Notes under the pieces: generated by a model
The model's input: the letters and a program-made list of their open reading frames with translations, nothing else
What the model was told of the DNA's origin: nothing
Database searches by the model: none
Assembly (NCBI GenBank): GCA_027596035.1
Contig: JADGJA010000072.1
Span: 1 to 49,820 of the forward strand
DNA from: Thoreauomyces humboldtii
Taxonomy: Eukaryota > Chytridiomycota > Chytridiomycetes > Spizellomycetales > Powellomycetaceae
Direction of reading: 5' to 3'
Length of the DNA: 49,820 nucleotides
Shown: positions 1 to 11,064 of the stretch, in pieces
How the letters are laid out: each line of letters opens with the position of its first letter
Numbering within the stretch: the stretch's first letter is position 1
Position numbers and translations under genes: made by a program

Positions 1-169
1 GGGGGGGGGCAAGCGGCGATTCGATAGCTCATGGCCAACGCTTGCGTTTCAGAGTGAGAGTGAGAGCTTCTGTTGCCACGATGTAAAAGCATGCTTCGGT
101 ACACACGGGAATCGGAACAATATTCGATATTCACGCCATCATAGTACAGTACCTACACACATTGCGCAG

Positions 170-539
170 AACGCCAGCACCACCACAAAGATACTTTCGC
201 CGCTAGCGATTTTCATGAAGATGCCGAGAACCGTCGCCAAAAAGTCCTCGGAGGTCTCCCTTACAAAGACAGTCAAAACGACATCGTCAAAGCCAACCCC
301 AGTACCGCCGCTAAACGCGCCGCCAAACCCAAGTTTCTGCCCATCTCCCAATCATCCCCAAGGAAGCGCACGTTTCCAAGCTTAAAAGCGTGTCTGACGG
401 AAAGACTTCGATGCTGCAAATGAGCTTCGCAACGAGGGACGCGTACAAAAAGGTCGTTCGCTTTAAGGCCCCTGGTTTTGAGCAAAAGAACACCATTACT
501 GTTGACAAAAAAGCTATGGCAAAGGTGTTGGAGAAATAG
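170..539 (+). pseudogene. Frame-broken reading region of unknown function
   Basis: Two stretches that read like protein lie in different frames. Around 170-348 one frame gives a basic, Ala/Lys-rich stretch (for example VKANPSTAAKRAAKPKF). From about 345 a second frame runs to a TAG at 537-539 and ends KKAMAKVLEK. The join needs a one-base shift near 340-360, and I found no GT-AG intron large enough to supply it. Upstream, a plausible splice acceptor (gcag, 166-169) precedes the first stretch, so a 5' exon may exist, but the obvious ATG near 31 does not join in frame. It could be a decayed gene, a gene with a sequence error, or chance. I do not recognise the protein. Confidence 0.3.
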
Positions 540-1426
540 CAACTTGTTTTCCCGCCCGCCGTAAACCGTCTAAGACAATTTTGTATCTCGATGCTTAATT
601 GGTGCAAATTGATGTAACGTGAAATCTGCTCGTGAGGCCTGTCATTGACCTACGTACGTTGTCTGTGGGCGGACCATTTGTTGTCTCGATAGCCACATCC
701 TTTGCCGCCGAGATGGCGCTCCAGAAGCCAAACGCCTCGCTTTACCCTGGTGGTCGAACCGGGGCAGCATTATAAGGTCAGTCGCTGGTTCGCTGGGTCT
801 CTTGCAGCTATCCCACAGGGCAATAAGTCCTGTCTCACGAATGAGAGCGCATACGTTATCACACGCTATCATGCCCAGGAGAAGAGGGGAAGAGGCGCTG
901 TCGCATAGGCCTAACGATGTTGCCTCCCTAGCATAAGAGCGTTGGAGACTTTGCCTGGAAACCTCGCAAAGCGTCGGACTCGCATCATCGCCGGGGAGAT
1001 CCTCCGTGAATCTCAAGAGCAACAAGGAAATAGGCCACGTACGGCAAAGCAAGCGATTGGTTTAATCAAAGTTTGTGAAGCATATATCTAGAGCTTATGT
1101 CGAATCGCTTCCAGAGGTTTAGGCGTTTTGAAGCGGTTGGAAAGTCTAGGAAAATCGAGATCTTTTCCATATTAGATCATTAGTGCTTGCGGCGATAAAC
1201 ATCTTATACATGGCAGACATCCTCCAGACATCCCCCAAGCTTCATGCTCACAGTTTATCCGTGGAGATAGCAGGATTTGCGTTTGCCCAGCGTCTTGCCT
1301 GAACATTGCATGCCTTGCCTTGCGCCCCTGACAAATATGTAATGACATCGGAAGCATGATTTTCTTCCGGGTCTTGCTTCTCGGTCACAACGTTTTCGTT
1401 CATCGCCTGCCCGATCAACGCAAGAA
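540..1426. other. Intergenic, no gene seen
   Basis: Only short overlapping reading frames on both strands, without conserved motifs or consistent splice signals. The stretch follows the broken region at 539 and ends at the stop codon of the GmrSD-like gene, so it would contain that gene's 3' untranslated region. Confidence 0.6.
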
Positions 1427-4075
1427 TCAATCAGCAAATGGACAAAGGTCAATGGTCGGACACACGACTGCTATGTACTCACTGCAAAGTTTGCCGCAAA
1501 GTTGCGGTTGAATCGTCAATGTTACGGGGCCGGGAGGAGGACTACCTGAATTTCCAGCAGCCAAGTTTTGCTTCTTCTTCGGCGGTTGGTTCGTCTCATC
1601 CGCCGTGTTTGTTGAGTGAAAATGTCTCTTATGCCCTGCGCCCATTTTCCCATCCTGCTTTTCATCGCCTGCGCCCTTTCCATCATCCTTTCCATCATCC
1701 TTTCCATCATCCTTTCCATCATCCTTTCCATCATCCTTGTCGTTTTCATCATCGTTTCCATCATCTTTGTCGTTTTCGTCATCGTTCTCAAAGCATGCTT
1801 GCGGCACATATTTTTCGGCCTCTGCCATGTTGGACAGGTCATCTGGTTTAACGACATTCGCTCTCGTCTCGTCTTCTTCATTGTCCCCACTCTCGGTCAT
1901 GCTTGCGGGAGGGAGCGCGGGTTGCTGTTGTGACTTTGCGGCTGCTGGGAGAGCATCTCCATAGATATTCTTTATCTGTTGCAAGAGCTTTTGGTGACGC
2001 TTCTCGAATTCCTTACAAGTCCATGTCTCGCCGGCTTCGAGAAGCGTTTTGGTAGTGAGAGCAAAGGGAACCATCTCCCCCTTTCGATTTTCGGTGTAGA
2101 TCGCCCTCTTGGTCGTCCAGGGAGCGTTCGAACATTGCATGTTCGTAGTAGCCGGTAGCAAACAGAGATTTCCCAGACGATTGGTGTTTTTTTCGAACTT
2201 GATTCCCTCCCAAGCCTTGCCGGGGTTTTGCGGATAGATATGCTCAATATGAACCTTCTCCCAATTGAGAGTGGCTTTGGTATCACACATCTCAGCATTG
2301 AGTCGACGCAGTATATACCGAGTTGCAAGGATCCCTGCCCCGTTGTATAAGTTGCCGTTGATGCGCACCAAATACTCTTTGATCTCTGTCTTGTCAGGCG
2401 TGATGGCATCAAACACTTTCCCCTTATTGTCGCCGGCAGCAACGACTTTCTGAAATACACCCAATATCAGAACAAGAAGAAAAGTATTGCTACGTCGATA
2501 CATAAGAAGGCTTACCGTGAGTATCTCATAGAATCGATCGATCAATCTTTTTTTCAGCTCGTCTGCCTTTTGTCCCGTTTGTTTGTAGCGCACGAACAGG
2601 ACGGCTATCAGCTTCTCTAGCTTGTTCCAAAACTCCGTTTCTTCGAGAAGTTTGCTGTTAGAGTGCCCGGCCGCCAGCGCTACGGTCAGCCAGGTTCGCC
2701 ATATTGTCTCAGGCTCGATGGCAGTCTTCAAATGAAGTCGGGACTTGTTTTCATGAACCGACGCCAAAGCATTAGACCTGCATTCCATAATGGAAACCCA
2801 TATCCTCGAGTAGGTGTTGATCTTGCTGATCAGATCAGCAGCCCTCAATGGGTCAAACATGAATCGATGGAAAGAAGAATTTATGTTCCCCAACGATGCC
2901 GAGAAGCTTGACTGAAAGTTTGACCGCTGCTTCCCTTTAGCCATTTCGATGCGGTATAGATGATCGATAAGTTCACCGAAGTTCTGTGGATTCAGAATCG
3001 TCAATATGAAAGCGGATTTCCCGCTTCACAAACAATTTAGATACTTACCGCATTTCTGAGTCGCCTCTCCGCGTTGACCCAGAGTTTGATCTTTGCGTCG
3101 CAGCCATTGTCGGTGGAATTTCTGAGTCTTCCGAAAGTAACAGCTTTGAGATAATCTACTGGCGTCAGAGGTACCCCGGGCACGTTCAGGGATGTGAAGA
3201 TGCGAAATGCCGAGTCTACATCATGAGTATAGATAACGAGTAGCCGGCAATTTCGGAAAAGATAGTGCGCTAAAGTTTTCCTGATAGACATATTTAGTTA
3301 GACGATTACTAACTATGTCAGTTGTTCTTACATTGACCGCACACACCTGCTTTCCGCATCCATTTTTGATAGAATCTCTACCGCCTCCCTCACGTTTCTG
3401 CTGAGAAGCGCAACGACGGGACGAGCATCTTGGTCGGTGACAGCGAGTTCACAGTCTGCGTCTAAATGCTCCTTCAAGTCCTCACTGTCAAGGAAGTGAT
3501 CGCAAAAGGCCTGCTGGTATGGTGAAGGGAGGTTTAATCGGTACTTGAAGTGATCCTTGGGAACGGCACTCAGAAGCCATCCCGTGTATTCTTTCTTTTC
3601 CTCCGCAGGTGCGAAATGCCGGAAAACGGAAAGGAGCAACATCAAAGTGGTGAGGCGCTGTTGACCGTCCACTATATCAAGTTGACGCTTGCTATTCTGG
3701 TCTGGAGCCAGTACAATTGTGCCGATAGGATAGTACGGTGCTTTTTCTTTGCATGCTTCAGCAACATCGACCAGAAGCCGGGTAACCATATTTGGAGTCC
3801 AACAGTATCGTCTTTGATAAATCGGTACCGAAAAGATGACCTCGTTATCGCTTCTTTCTTCACCGAAAATGCCCGACAGGCGTTCTTTGGTAAATCCCGC
3901 ATCTGTCTCCTGGCCGAGGAGTTGCGCGAGGTTGCAATCGCGCAGATCTTTTATCGCTGTGAGGTGCTGTGTCGCTGGAGCCCTTGTGAGATGCTGGGAT
4001 CATAAGACATACGACTGTTCAGTACATTGCAGAAGTCATGATCCCAAAGTTCATTACCTGCTGGACGGACTCCAT
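1427..4075 (-). CDS. GmrSD-like fusion protein, DUF262 (GmrS) + DUF1524 HNH (GmrD)
   Basis: Five exons: 4075-4058, 3993-3347, 3280-3049, 2983-2516, 2449-1427; introns of 64-66 nt; 795 residues. The N-terminal half is a DUF262/GmrS domain: VPIYQRRYCW at about 62-71 and DIVDGQQRLTTL around 113-124 match its two conserved blocks (nucleotide-binding, ParB-like fold), followed by the AFRIFTSLN...LTPVDYLKA block. The C-terminal half carries the DUF1524/GmrD His-Me (HNH-like) nuclease signature: IEHIYPQ near 523-529, then NRLGNLCLL and a following SN...K...Y. The family is known as bacterial Type IV, modification-dependent, NTP-driven restriction endonucleases. A low-complexity acidic tail (about 660-711) with DDGK repeats and a basic PPKKKQ patch follows, suggesting nuclear location (inference). 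The 18-nt first exon decides the start. All signature residues appear intact. Function here is unknown; genome defence is one possibility. Confidence 0.88.
1681..1740 (-). repeat. 12-bp minisatellite inside the GmrSD-like gene
   Basis: Four perfect tandem copies of catcatcctttc on the + strand (1681-1728), then a fifth diverged copy (1729-1740), with further degenerate copies to about 1790. The unit is a multiple of three and encodes DDGK on the minus strand, so copy-number change would lengthen or shorten the acidic tail without breaking the frame. Confidence 0.95.
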
Positions 4076-4720
4076 CCTTCGCGACGATGATATTCCAGTA
4101 AGGTTGACGACCCTTTGTTCGGCGAATGCACTAAGCGCCTGCTCATGCGAGTAAGAACCCTTTGAAGGTTTTGTGACCAATTGGAAACTTGGCGGTCGTA
4201 AGCGTTGCGCGTCTCGGAATGCAGAATAGGGCTAAGTCGCGGGAGTCCGGGCTGCGAAGTCAGAAAGTCGGCGCGGAACGAACTCGCGAAATCCGCGTCG
4301 CGGGGTCTTGAACCGACAGGTGAAAGGGGAGGGGTGGCAGAGCGTCTCGGTAGTTTCGATCAGATAAAGTGCCGGAAGGTGGGGTGCGGAGCGTCTCGGT
4401 AGTTTCGATCAGATATAGTGCCGGAAAGGTTCGTCAACTCACGCAGGTCCATGAGATCAAGGTGGACACGGCGGGTCGGGGTTTGTGGCGCCTGATTAGG
4501 TAAGTTGAGCGGGCCAAATGAGACGCTTTCGACGATGGAGACGCTGGAGCCCTCACCCTCTCCCCCCAAACACACAACGACTCGGGTACTCGCGATGCAT
4601 GTAGTACTACTAAATAATGTTTGATGGCCGGCGCGAGGAGTATACAAGACAGAAGCTTCCCCCGGGGACCAGAATTGGCAAGAAAGGCTACTTGAATGCG
4701 GAGAGCAGAGCGGGGAGAAT
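4076..4720. other. Intergenic; promoter side of the GmrSD-like gene
   Basis: Lies between the start codon of the GmrSD-like gene and the stop codon of the membrane protein gene, both on the minus strand. It holds the GmrSD-like promoter and a two-copy direct repeat (4340-4428). No coding feature was found. Confidence 0.6.
4340..4428. repeat. Two-copy tandem repeat, 49-bp period
   Basis: The block beginning gagcgtctcggtagtttcg occurs at 4340 and again at 4389; about 40 bases match with one substitution (agataaag versus agatatag) and one small length difference at the end. It sits about 270-350 bp upstream of the GmrSD-like start codon. It may be a duplicated promoter element or a simple local duplication. 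Confidence 0.9.
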
Positions 4721-5847
4721 TTAACTCATATCACGTAGTTCGAGGATTTGCTCCTGGGCGAGGAGTGGGGAAGTGAACTGCGTTCGATTGGAAGTGTCGT
4801 AAGATGCGAGGGGTTTTGTGGTAGCGGAGGATGAAGCGAACGAAGGATCCTCCCCAAAGTCCGGAGAGAACATCACAATCTGTCTGATGACGTGGATCTG
4901 ATACAGCATAAAAGTACAAAATAGCGAAGCGTCTACAGGAATCAAAAAGAATCGTCAGTCTTCGATCGATTAAGGTCTGTTGGAAAATACGGGTGTCCAT
5001 ACACAAAGTACCACATGCATCCTGGAGAGGGCAGGGCGTGAGCAATCCAAGTTCCTAAGGTCGGTTTTCCCCTCGAATGTCGGCTCACCATGACGTTCGA
5101 GTATATTTGCGCATTGGCGATGACCATCGCTGCCGTCGCGGGGATGCATATGCACATGCTTGCCGCGAAGCGCCTTCGAACCTTCTCCAGGATCGCTACC
5201 GAATTGAGTGCTGGGTTGTCGTTTGCCAAAGCCCTCGATACGCCGAGAGCTTTCTTTTTCATTCCCAAAAGAAACTTCAGCACCACGCCAGCGATCGCGA
5301 TGCACTCCAAGGCCGCGTAAAGGACCCAGATGGTGAAGAGGATGAGTCGAACGGAAGCAACGTTTTCGATGTCGAGGATCGCGCCCTGGCGAAGATGGTT
5401 CATCCGCCACCCGATCATCCCGGTCGTGATGATGTAGGTTCCCATCGTGCACCCGAACAGGACGTGGGTGAGGGCTCTCAAAAGCACTATCCACCGTTTG
5501 CCGATCCCAAGACGTTCCCGGATGGCGGGAAGTAGAGATTGGAAGGCAACGAGCAGGAGGTAGCTTCCCAGTATCGTGATTCCGTCCGAGAGATTGTAGT
5601 TCCGACCTTGCCAGTCGGCGCCGTCCTCGACCATGTCATATCCGTATCCGCTCGCAAACGCTATGCCGTAGCATCCGAGCATGAGAAACTGGGAGATTGC
5701 TGGAAGAAGAGACCGGTTCTGGACATGAACGAGGTCCGTTCGAACGACATGAACAAGGTTCCCGATTCCGACTGCTATGGATGCCCCGTATATGTAGAGC
5801 GCCGCATTCTGTTCAGACCGTACTGGCGGCGGTGAGACTGACGACAT
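4721..5847 (-). CDS. Multi-pass membrane protein, unknown function
   Basis: Three exons: 5847-5089, 5021-5003 (19-nt microexon) and 4932-4721; 329 residues. The introns (67 and 70 nt) have gtgagc...ccag and gtatgg...gtag ends; joining through the microexon restores the frame and completes the last hydrophobic helix (ACGTL-Y-ASLFCTFMLYQIH). About seven hydrophobic segments are visible after a short Pro/Ser N-terminus, with a Ser/Thr-rich cytosolic-looking tail. No motif of a named family was recognised; it resembles the general 7TM membrane-protein type. The start at 5847 (MSSVSPPP) is chosen because the segment starts shortly after; an in-frame upstream ATG at 6006 would add 53 residues of low-complexity sequence. 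Confidence 0.75.
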
Positions 5848-6035
5848 GTCGGGGGGAAGAGGTCTGGGGTGATCAGTTTGCGTCGGAGTTTTCACCTTGG
5901 GAAACCCAACTGTCGAAACACTTTCCAAATGGTTCCATGGTCCACCAGATGGTCCATGCATGATCGATATGCATGGTATCGACACTATTATATCATTCTT
6001 TTCCAAATCACTCTTGCTGCATCAGGAAAGGCCGA

Positions 6036-9000
6036 TTATGCCTTGCTTTGGCCACCCCTTGGCTGAGAAGCCTGCGTTTTTGGCACGAACGTACGCCGCC
6101 CCGTGACGGCGCCATGCATGCCTTCCATCAACCAGGTGATGAGATACCAGGTGCTGCCGATGAAGCGGATCAGGGACAGTATCGCCACGCTCCAGAATAT
6201 GAAGGTGAGATAAGGGTTGACGGAGCCCTGTCCCAGATCTTGGATGTTGGCATACAGCTTGTTCGTGATAGCATCGGTCGTAAAGATGATGATCAACAGG
6301 ACGTTACATATGATCCATGTCAGAACCACCTGCAACAAGGCAGAGTGAGCCAGGGACAGGTTCTCTCCTCTGGAAAAATGGATGGTTCCTACCCTGGTCC
6401 GATACAGGCGAAAGTAGTCGTCAATCTTAGTTTGTCGGTCTCGGGACTGATACACCTTATCTGGGCGCTTAAGAAGGGCCTCGACTGTAATGGCGTACTG
6501 CGCGTTCAAAGTGTCTTCATCGTCTTGCGGGAGGTCGACGGTGACCTCGGCTTCTCCTGAATCTTTGGTTTTGACCGCAGGGGCAGTATTGGCTACTACA
6601 GCCACGTTATCGCCCTTTGTTCCCCAACTGATATCGTGCAGATTGCAAACTGGAAAGGAAGGTGGTGAGAAACGCTTTTCTGATGAGAAACGCTTTTCTT
6701 GTACCATACATGCATAAACCATAAATACGTTGATGTAAACCGGAAGCAGCAACAGATACTGCGCCATGCTCGTTATGGTGTGCCATGGGTCGAGATGCAT
6801 TAGACTCGAAACAAGGTACAGTCCGTAAGTCGAACCCAGCGAAATAATGATGTCGCGGAATGCCGGCTCGTTGATCAATTTGTTTCCCACGGTCTCCCAT
6901 TCGGCCTCGGACTTTGGAACGCCTTGATACACTGTATCGCCTCCCATAAATAGCAGGAAACCCATAAGAACTGCGAACAGACAGAGTATCCCATAGTATA
7001 GCGTTTTGCTTCCTTGCGGACGGTTTCCTGAGAGAAAGATAGCGGCGTTAGATCTGACTATCTCTCGCCATGAACTCAGCAAACCAATACCGAAAGAGAT
7101 GATGACGAGGGTCCCCAGAGCTCCAAAATACAAATAGCGGAGGACCAGGAAGAGAGTGTATCCTTGACCTCCACTTCCGAAAGGGTCGGTATCGGGGTTT
7201 TTTGTACTTTGAAACAGGAAATCTAGGTATGACGATAAGCTTATGAGCTTTTACTTGCAATGTCAAGTTGCCACTCACGAAATGTCAAGTAGAAGTTTCC
7301 CTATATGCGGATATGATGAGAGGCTGAAAACTAGCTAGATCTGCACTTGTCTTTACGTACAATTGCGAACCAGCTGAAGACCAAGTTGAAGACGTTGTAT
7401 GCCTCCTGTATCGTGAATGCTACCTTGCGAGCAGTTGAGTGGCTCGACCGGAAAAACAAGTTGTAGTTGGAGACGGAGTGCACAGCGGCAAAGAAACTGC
7501 CGTTCAGCCAACGGCGACGCTGCGAAACGAGTTCCGGAAGACTATCGGGAACGTCGGTTTCGGCGCGGGCGTTTTTGACATACTTCAGGATCCAATTCTG
7601 GTTTCGCTTCGTAACGAGTTCGAAGCATAGGATTCTGGACAACCGGAATGCGCAATCAGCGGGAGACTTCTCACAGACAACGATGCTGCCACTTACCGAT
7701 CTTCAGCGAGATACATATTCGCTTTGAAGACGTCCGTCTCGCCAGTGTGATTCTCTCCTTGAAAGTAGCTAGCAAGCGGTCCGGTGGTCGGCGAAGAGTT
7801 TGCCAGCGCAGTATACCGATAAGCAGAAAATGCGCCGGGAAGCACCTGCAGAACTTTTCAACTCGAATCCGAGTCAAGCTCTTAAGGATCACAGAAGTTC
7901 GAGTACCTGAATGTATCCAAATACAGACTCCAAGGGTTTGTCAAGGATATTTGACATCCTGCAAAGGTAGGTGTCAATCCCAGGGCCAAAATACAATCCG
8001 AGCAAATGCGAAAAGGATAACTTACTTGTATTCGAAGTTCTGAGCCGCCACCAGAGGGTTCAAAAGATTCGCGCAGCCTTTGCCAAGCTCGGCAACTGAT
8101 AATTGCCCTGCGTAAGTCGCTATGCACCAGAATATCTACGTGCCATTTGACCGCTCACCGATTTCTCCACAAGCTCCACCCACTTGAGGATCGCGGTCGA
8201 ATGCTAAGATAGAAAGCGTTAGGCTCACGGCTACTACAGCAGCTGATAAAATAGAATTGTCTTGCCTCTCCACAGATGATATATGGACGTGCCGGTAGGC
8301 TTCGTGCCTACATCCAGGAGCACGCAAACATTGGGATTCAATACGGGCCCAAAAGCGTTGAAAAACCATCGATGACTGTTGATCTGTTTCGACTCATTTA
8401 GACGACAGGCAACTATTGGGGCGTGGTTCTACACCACGTACTTTCTTGGCGTTTTTCTCTTTCATACAAAACAACACCTACGCAAGGACGCCGGCATGAA
8501 AAGCAAAATCAAGTCCTAAGAATCTGCACCATCATACCTGGACCGGAACGATGCCATCCCGATGTCCTCGGATGTTCAGATCCTTATCGACAGCGATTTG
8601 CGTTGTGAACTCGTAGATGTGCCCAGTGACATTCTTGCTCTCCACTTGCGTTCGCTCCAGTCCCGGTGCGTAGATTCCCATCACTTGAAGCATGGTCAAG
8701 ACACGCTTGCTGATCTTCATGCGCCCATCTGACACGATGCACACCACGACGTTCTGCCAACCGTTGGGACCCCAACTGACAGGACACTTGTCGGAACAGA
8801 GGTAGGCGATATTTTTCTGAACCTGAGTGCGTGCAATCGATTAACAATCCGGAAAAGCTGGCTAAGGCATTGTGACTTACACTTGTCATCGTTTTTGCAA
8901 ATAGTTCCTCGTCCTCGTTGTACCTTGAGCGATGAATCTTTGTCAACAAAGGCTCACAGCCTGAGGTAGCCGCATATCCTTCCTTACATGGTCATGACAA

Positions 9001-10105
9001 TGAAAAGCTCCGTCTCTCGTCCTGCTAGCTTTGGCCTGAGCGTGTATCCCGACTCTGCTTGTCCGTACTCATCGGGATCACAGGTCACCGCCGTATAGCG
9101 TAGATGCGTAAACTCGTTTCCAGTTTTTTCCGTGCACAGTGCCAGATACTTTTCCGGAACAGGGAAATCTACCACGAAGCGACCGGTCTTCAGCGGAACC
9201 TTTCGCCGAACCGTCGCGTATCGCGAAGCTGGCAAAGCAGACATCTCCACCCCATCGTTGTTTGGATAGGCACTTGCGTAGGCCAGTGTATCCATGGATT
9301 GCTTCCGAGACAGTGGAGGCGAACGCTCTCCAGGCGGTGACGGGATGGGAACAGGATATGACTGCTCACGTCTGCCAGCGGAAGGCGACGGCGGCTGCGA
9401 CGTGTAAGTCTGATACGGCCCTTGGCTTCCGCTCTGAGACCCCGACGGCTGTTCGCGCCTGCTCAAGTTAGGCGAGGGTGGCTGAGAGGCATGGGGTTGC
9501 TGGGGCGGATACAACCCTGTCTGAGATCCCATGGGCGGCTGGCGTCGCTGCGGTGCTGGAGAGCCATAAGGACTCGCCTGGTTGCTCGCGTACCCAAGCT
9601 CACCCGGGGTTGGATACGTGGGCCTGGGGTAAGGAGGTTGCTGATATGGAGGTTGCTGCATCATTCCATGCGGAATTTGCGGGGGATAGGCAGCACTGGA
9701 CAGAGAGCTCCCGGACTCGGAGCGATCTTCAGGCCGCATGGACCGCGGGCCCGCGGCTGACCCTCGTCTAGAGTCGCTCTGGCTCCCTGCGTCAGACGGA
9801 ATGTACTGCTGTGCACGAGGGTACTGTTGCTGACTGGGAGGGTATGGATCCGCCATCAGAGGCTCTCGACTGGATTGGCGGCGGGGCCCCGAGGGAGGAG
9901 CGTACTCGGAGGGAAGTATCGGCATGTTCGAGGAGGCGAGGTTGGGGTCGGAGGGACCGCCTGGACGAAGAAGCTGTGGTGCCGGGAGTGGTCTTCTTCG
10001 GTCGGGTTGAGGCGATCCGTGAGGCGAGGGCATGGGCGAGGGATTGTTGCTCGGAACCCTGCTTCCCCCGCGCGATCCTCCGGGGTGAAGCTGATGAGGG
10101 TCCAT
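6036..10105 (-). CDS. CHS: Chitin synthase, division 1 (class I-III type)
   Basis: Thirteen exons: 10105-8988, 8923-8881, 8822-8538, 8477-8442, 8383-8266, 8203-8159, 8107-8026, 7958-7907, 7845-7697, 7634-7361, 7300-7279, 7222-6710, 6649-6036; 1116 residues. It polymerises UDP-GlcNAc into chitin at the plasma membrane. Signatures: [69 protein letters not shown], the acceptor motif MYLAEDR, and the catalytic QRRRW at about 681-685. The C-terminus is multi-spanning and includes [14 protein letters not shown]. The first ~280 residues are a Pro/Ser/Gln-rich tail, longer than usual, making the protein a little larger than the common 900-1000. One intron (8265-8204) uses a GC donor. A 22-nt exon (7300-7279) is confirmed by the continuity FSWFAIGNFYLTF. 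Confidence 0.97.
6667..6699. repeat. Direct repeat inside last CHS intron
   Basis: gagaaacgcttttct occurs twice (6667-6681 and 6685-6699), period 18, within the 60-nt intron 6709-6650. Each unit is close to self-complementary, so the intron RNA could form a hairpin. Confidence 0.9.
8204..8265 (-). other. GC-AG intron of CHS
   Basis: The only model that joins ...SIYHLWR to [15 protein letters not shown] without breaking the conserved chitin synthase sequence removes 8265-8204, whose donor is GCAAGA rather than GT and whose acceptor is cttag. GC-AG introns are a known minor class with a strong donor match elsewhere, as here (AGAG|GCAAG). Confidence 0.85.
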
Positions 10106-11064
10106 GACTCGAGCTCTGTGGATGCGTTGCGCTGGGAATCTCTGTCGGGGGGTATCAGCCGGGGCGGAAACCTCTTCGAATCCAACAGCGATGTTTTCAG
10201 ATCAAAAGCGAGCGGGGAATAATCTCCTGGGGAAGTGTGTTTTCCAAATGACCTCAGCTCCGAGAAACGGAAGGATTCGCTGTCGTCTGTCGAAATGGCG
10301 GCCGAACGGCCAAACGGTCAATTCTGCAAGTTTTTTGAGCGAGAAAACGGCAGTTAGGACGACGAACGACGACGACAATTCCTGATTGCGAGTGATCGAG
10401 CAGGTGGGAGGCGGATGGTGGACGGTCTTGGCGCGTGTAGCACTGCGTTGGTACAGTATGTATCCTGAATGAACGGTACGGTTTCATACTGTGGATGGCA
10501 AGCGGAGCAGGGCACAGCCGTCGGCGTGGGAAACTCCTCGTGGTACTTTGACAGCAGTGCCCCTCTAAGGTCCGGGATATCGAGCGAGCGGTTCCGAGTC
10601 CAACACCGTGGCGAAATCCAGCACCGAAAACTAGAAGAGCTACTTGTACAACACAGTATCTTCGCAGATCTTACGGAAAACGCTGCCGTCAAGTTGAGCG
10701 AGGAACCATTCCCATCAAATCAGGGCCGTCAAATAACATGCTTGTTTCCCTCGGTGAGATCCCGTCCGTTCCGTTAGCGACATACCAAATGCTTTGGTGT
10801 ACCGCACAGATGGAGATCATCTGCTTCGGAAACGTTGCACCTTGGGAAAGCACCCTTCGAAAGCGTGGGGGGTGAGGGTTTTTCCAGAGTCGACTCCGTC
10901 AGAACGAGCGGAGGGGGGGACTGCTAGGGGAACTGCCCCACTCCAGCGCCCCGGAGCCCACTTTGCTGCTTCAAGCCCCCTTTATCTTCCCGCCCACTGT
11001 CTCGACCGAATTTCGAATTCCGCTTCAGACCCGCATCCTGCACAGAGAGAAGCAACACATCTCA
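10106..11064. other. Divergent promoter region CHS / TOA1
   Basis: 959 bp between two start codons on opposite strands. Reading frames here are short, overlap in all frames and carry no motif. A pyrimidine-rich stretch lies close to the TOA1 start. I see no gene. Confidence 0.6.

Noticed and set aside
1..9. Run of nine G at the window start
   Set aside because: A homopolymer at the sequence edge; too short to be telomeric and without a repeat unit.
735..800. tRNA-like stretch on the minus strand (ggttcgacc near a cttataa loop-like block)
   Set aside because: The T-loop lacks the required C after it, and neither an anticodon stem nor an acceptor stem pairs; no tRNA cloverleaf can be drawn.
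702..908. Plus-strand 68-codon frame
   Set aside because: No motif, no supporting splice sites, composition typical of chance; overlaps other frames.
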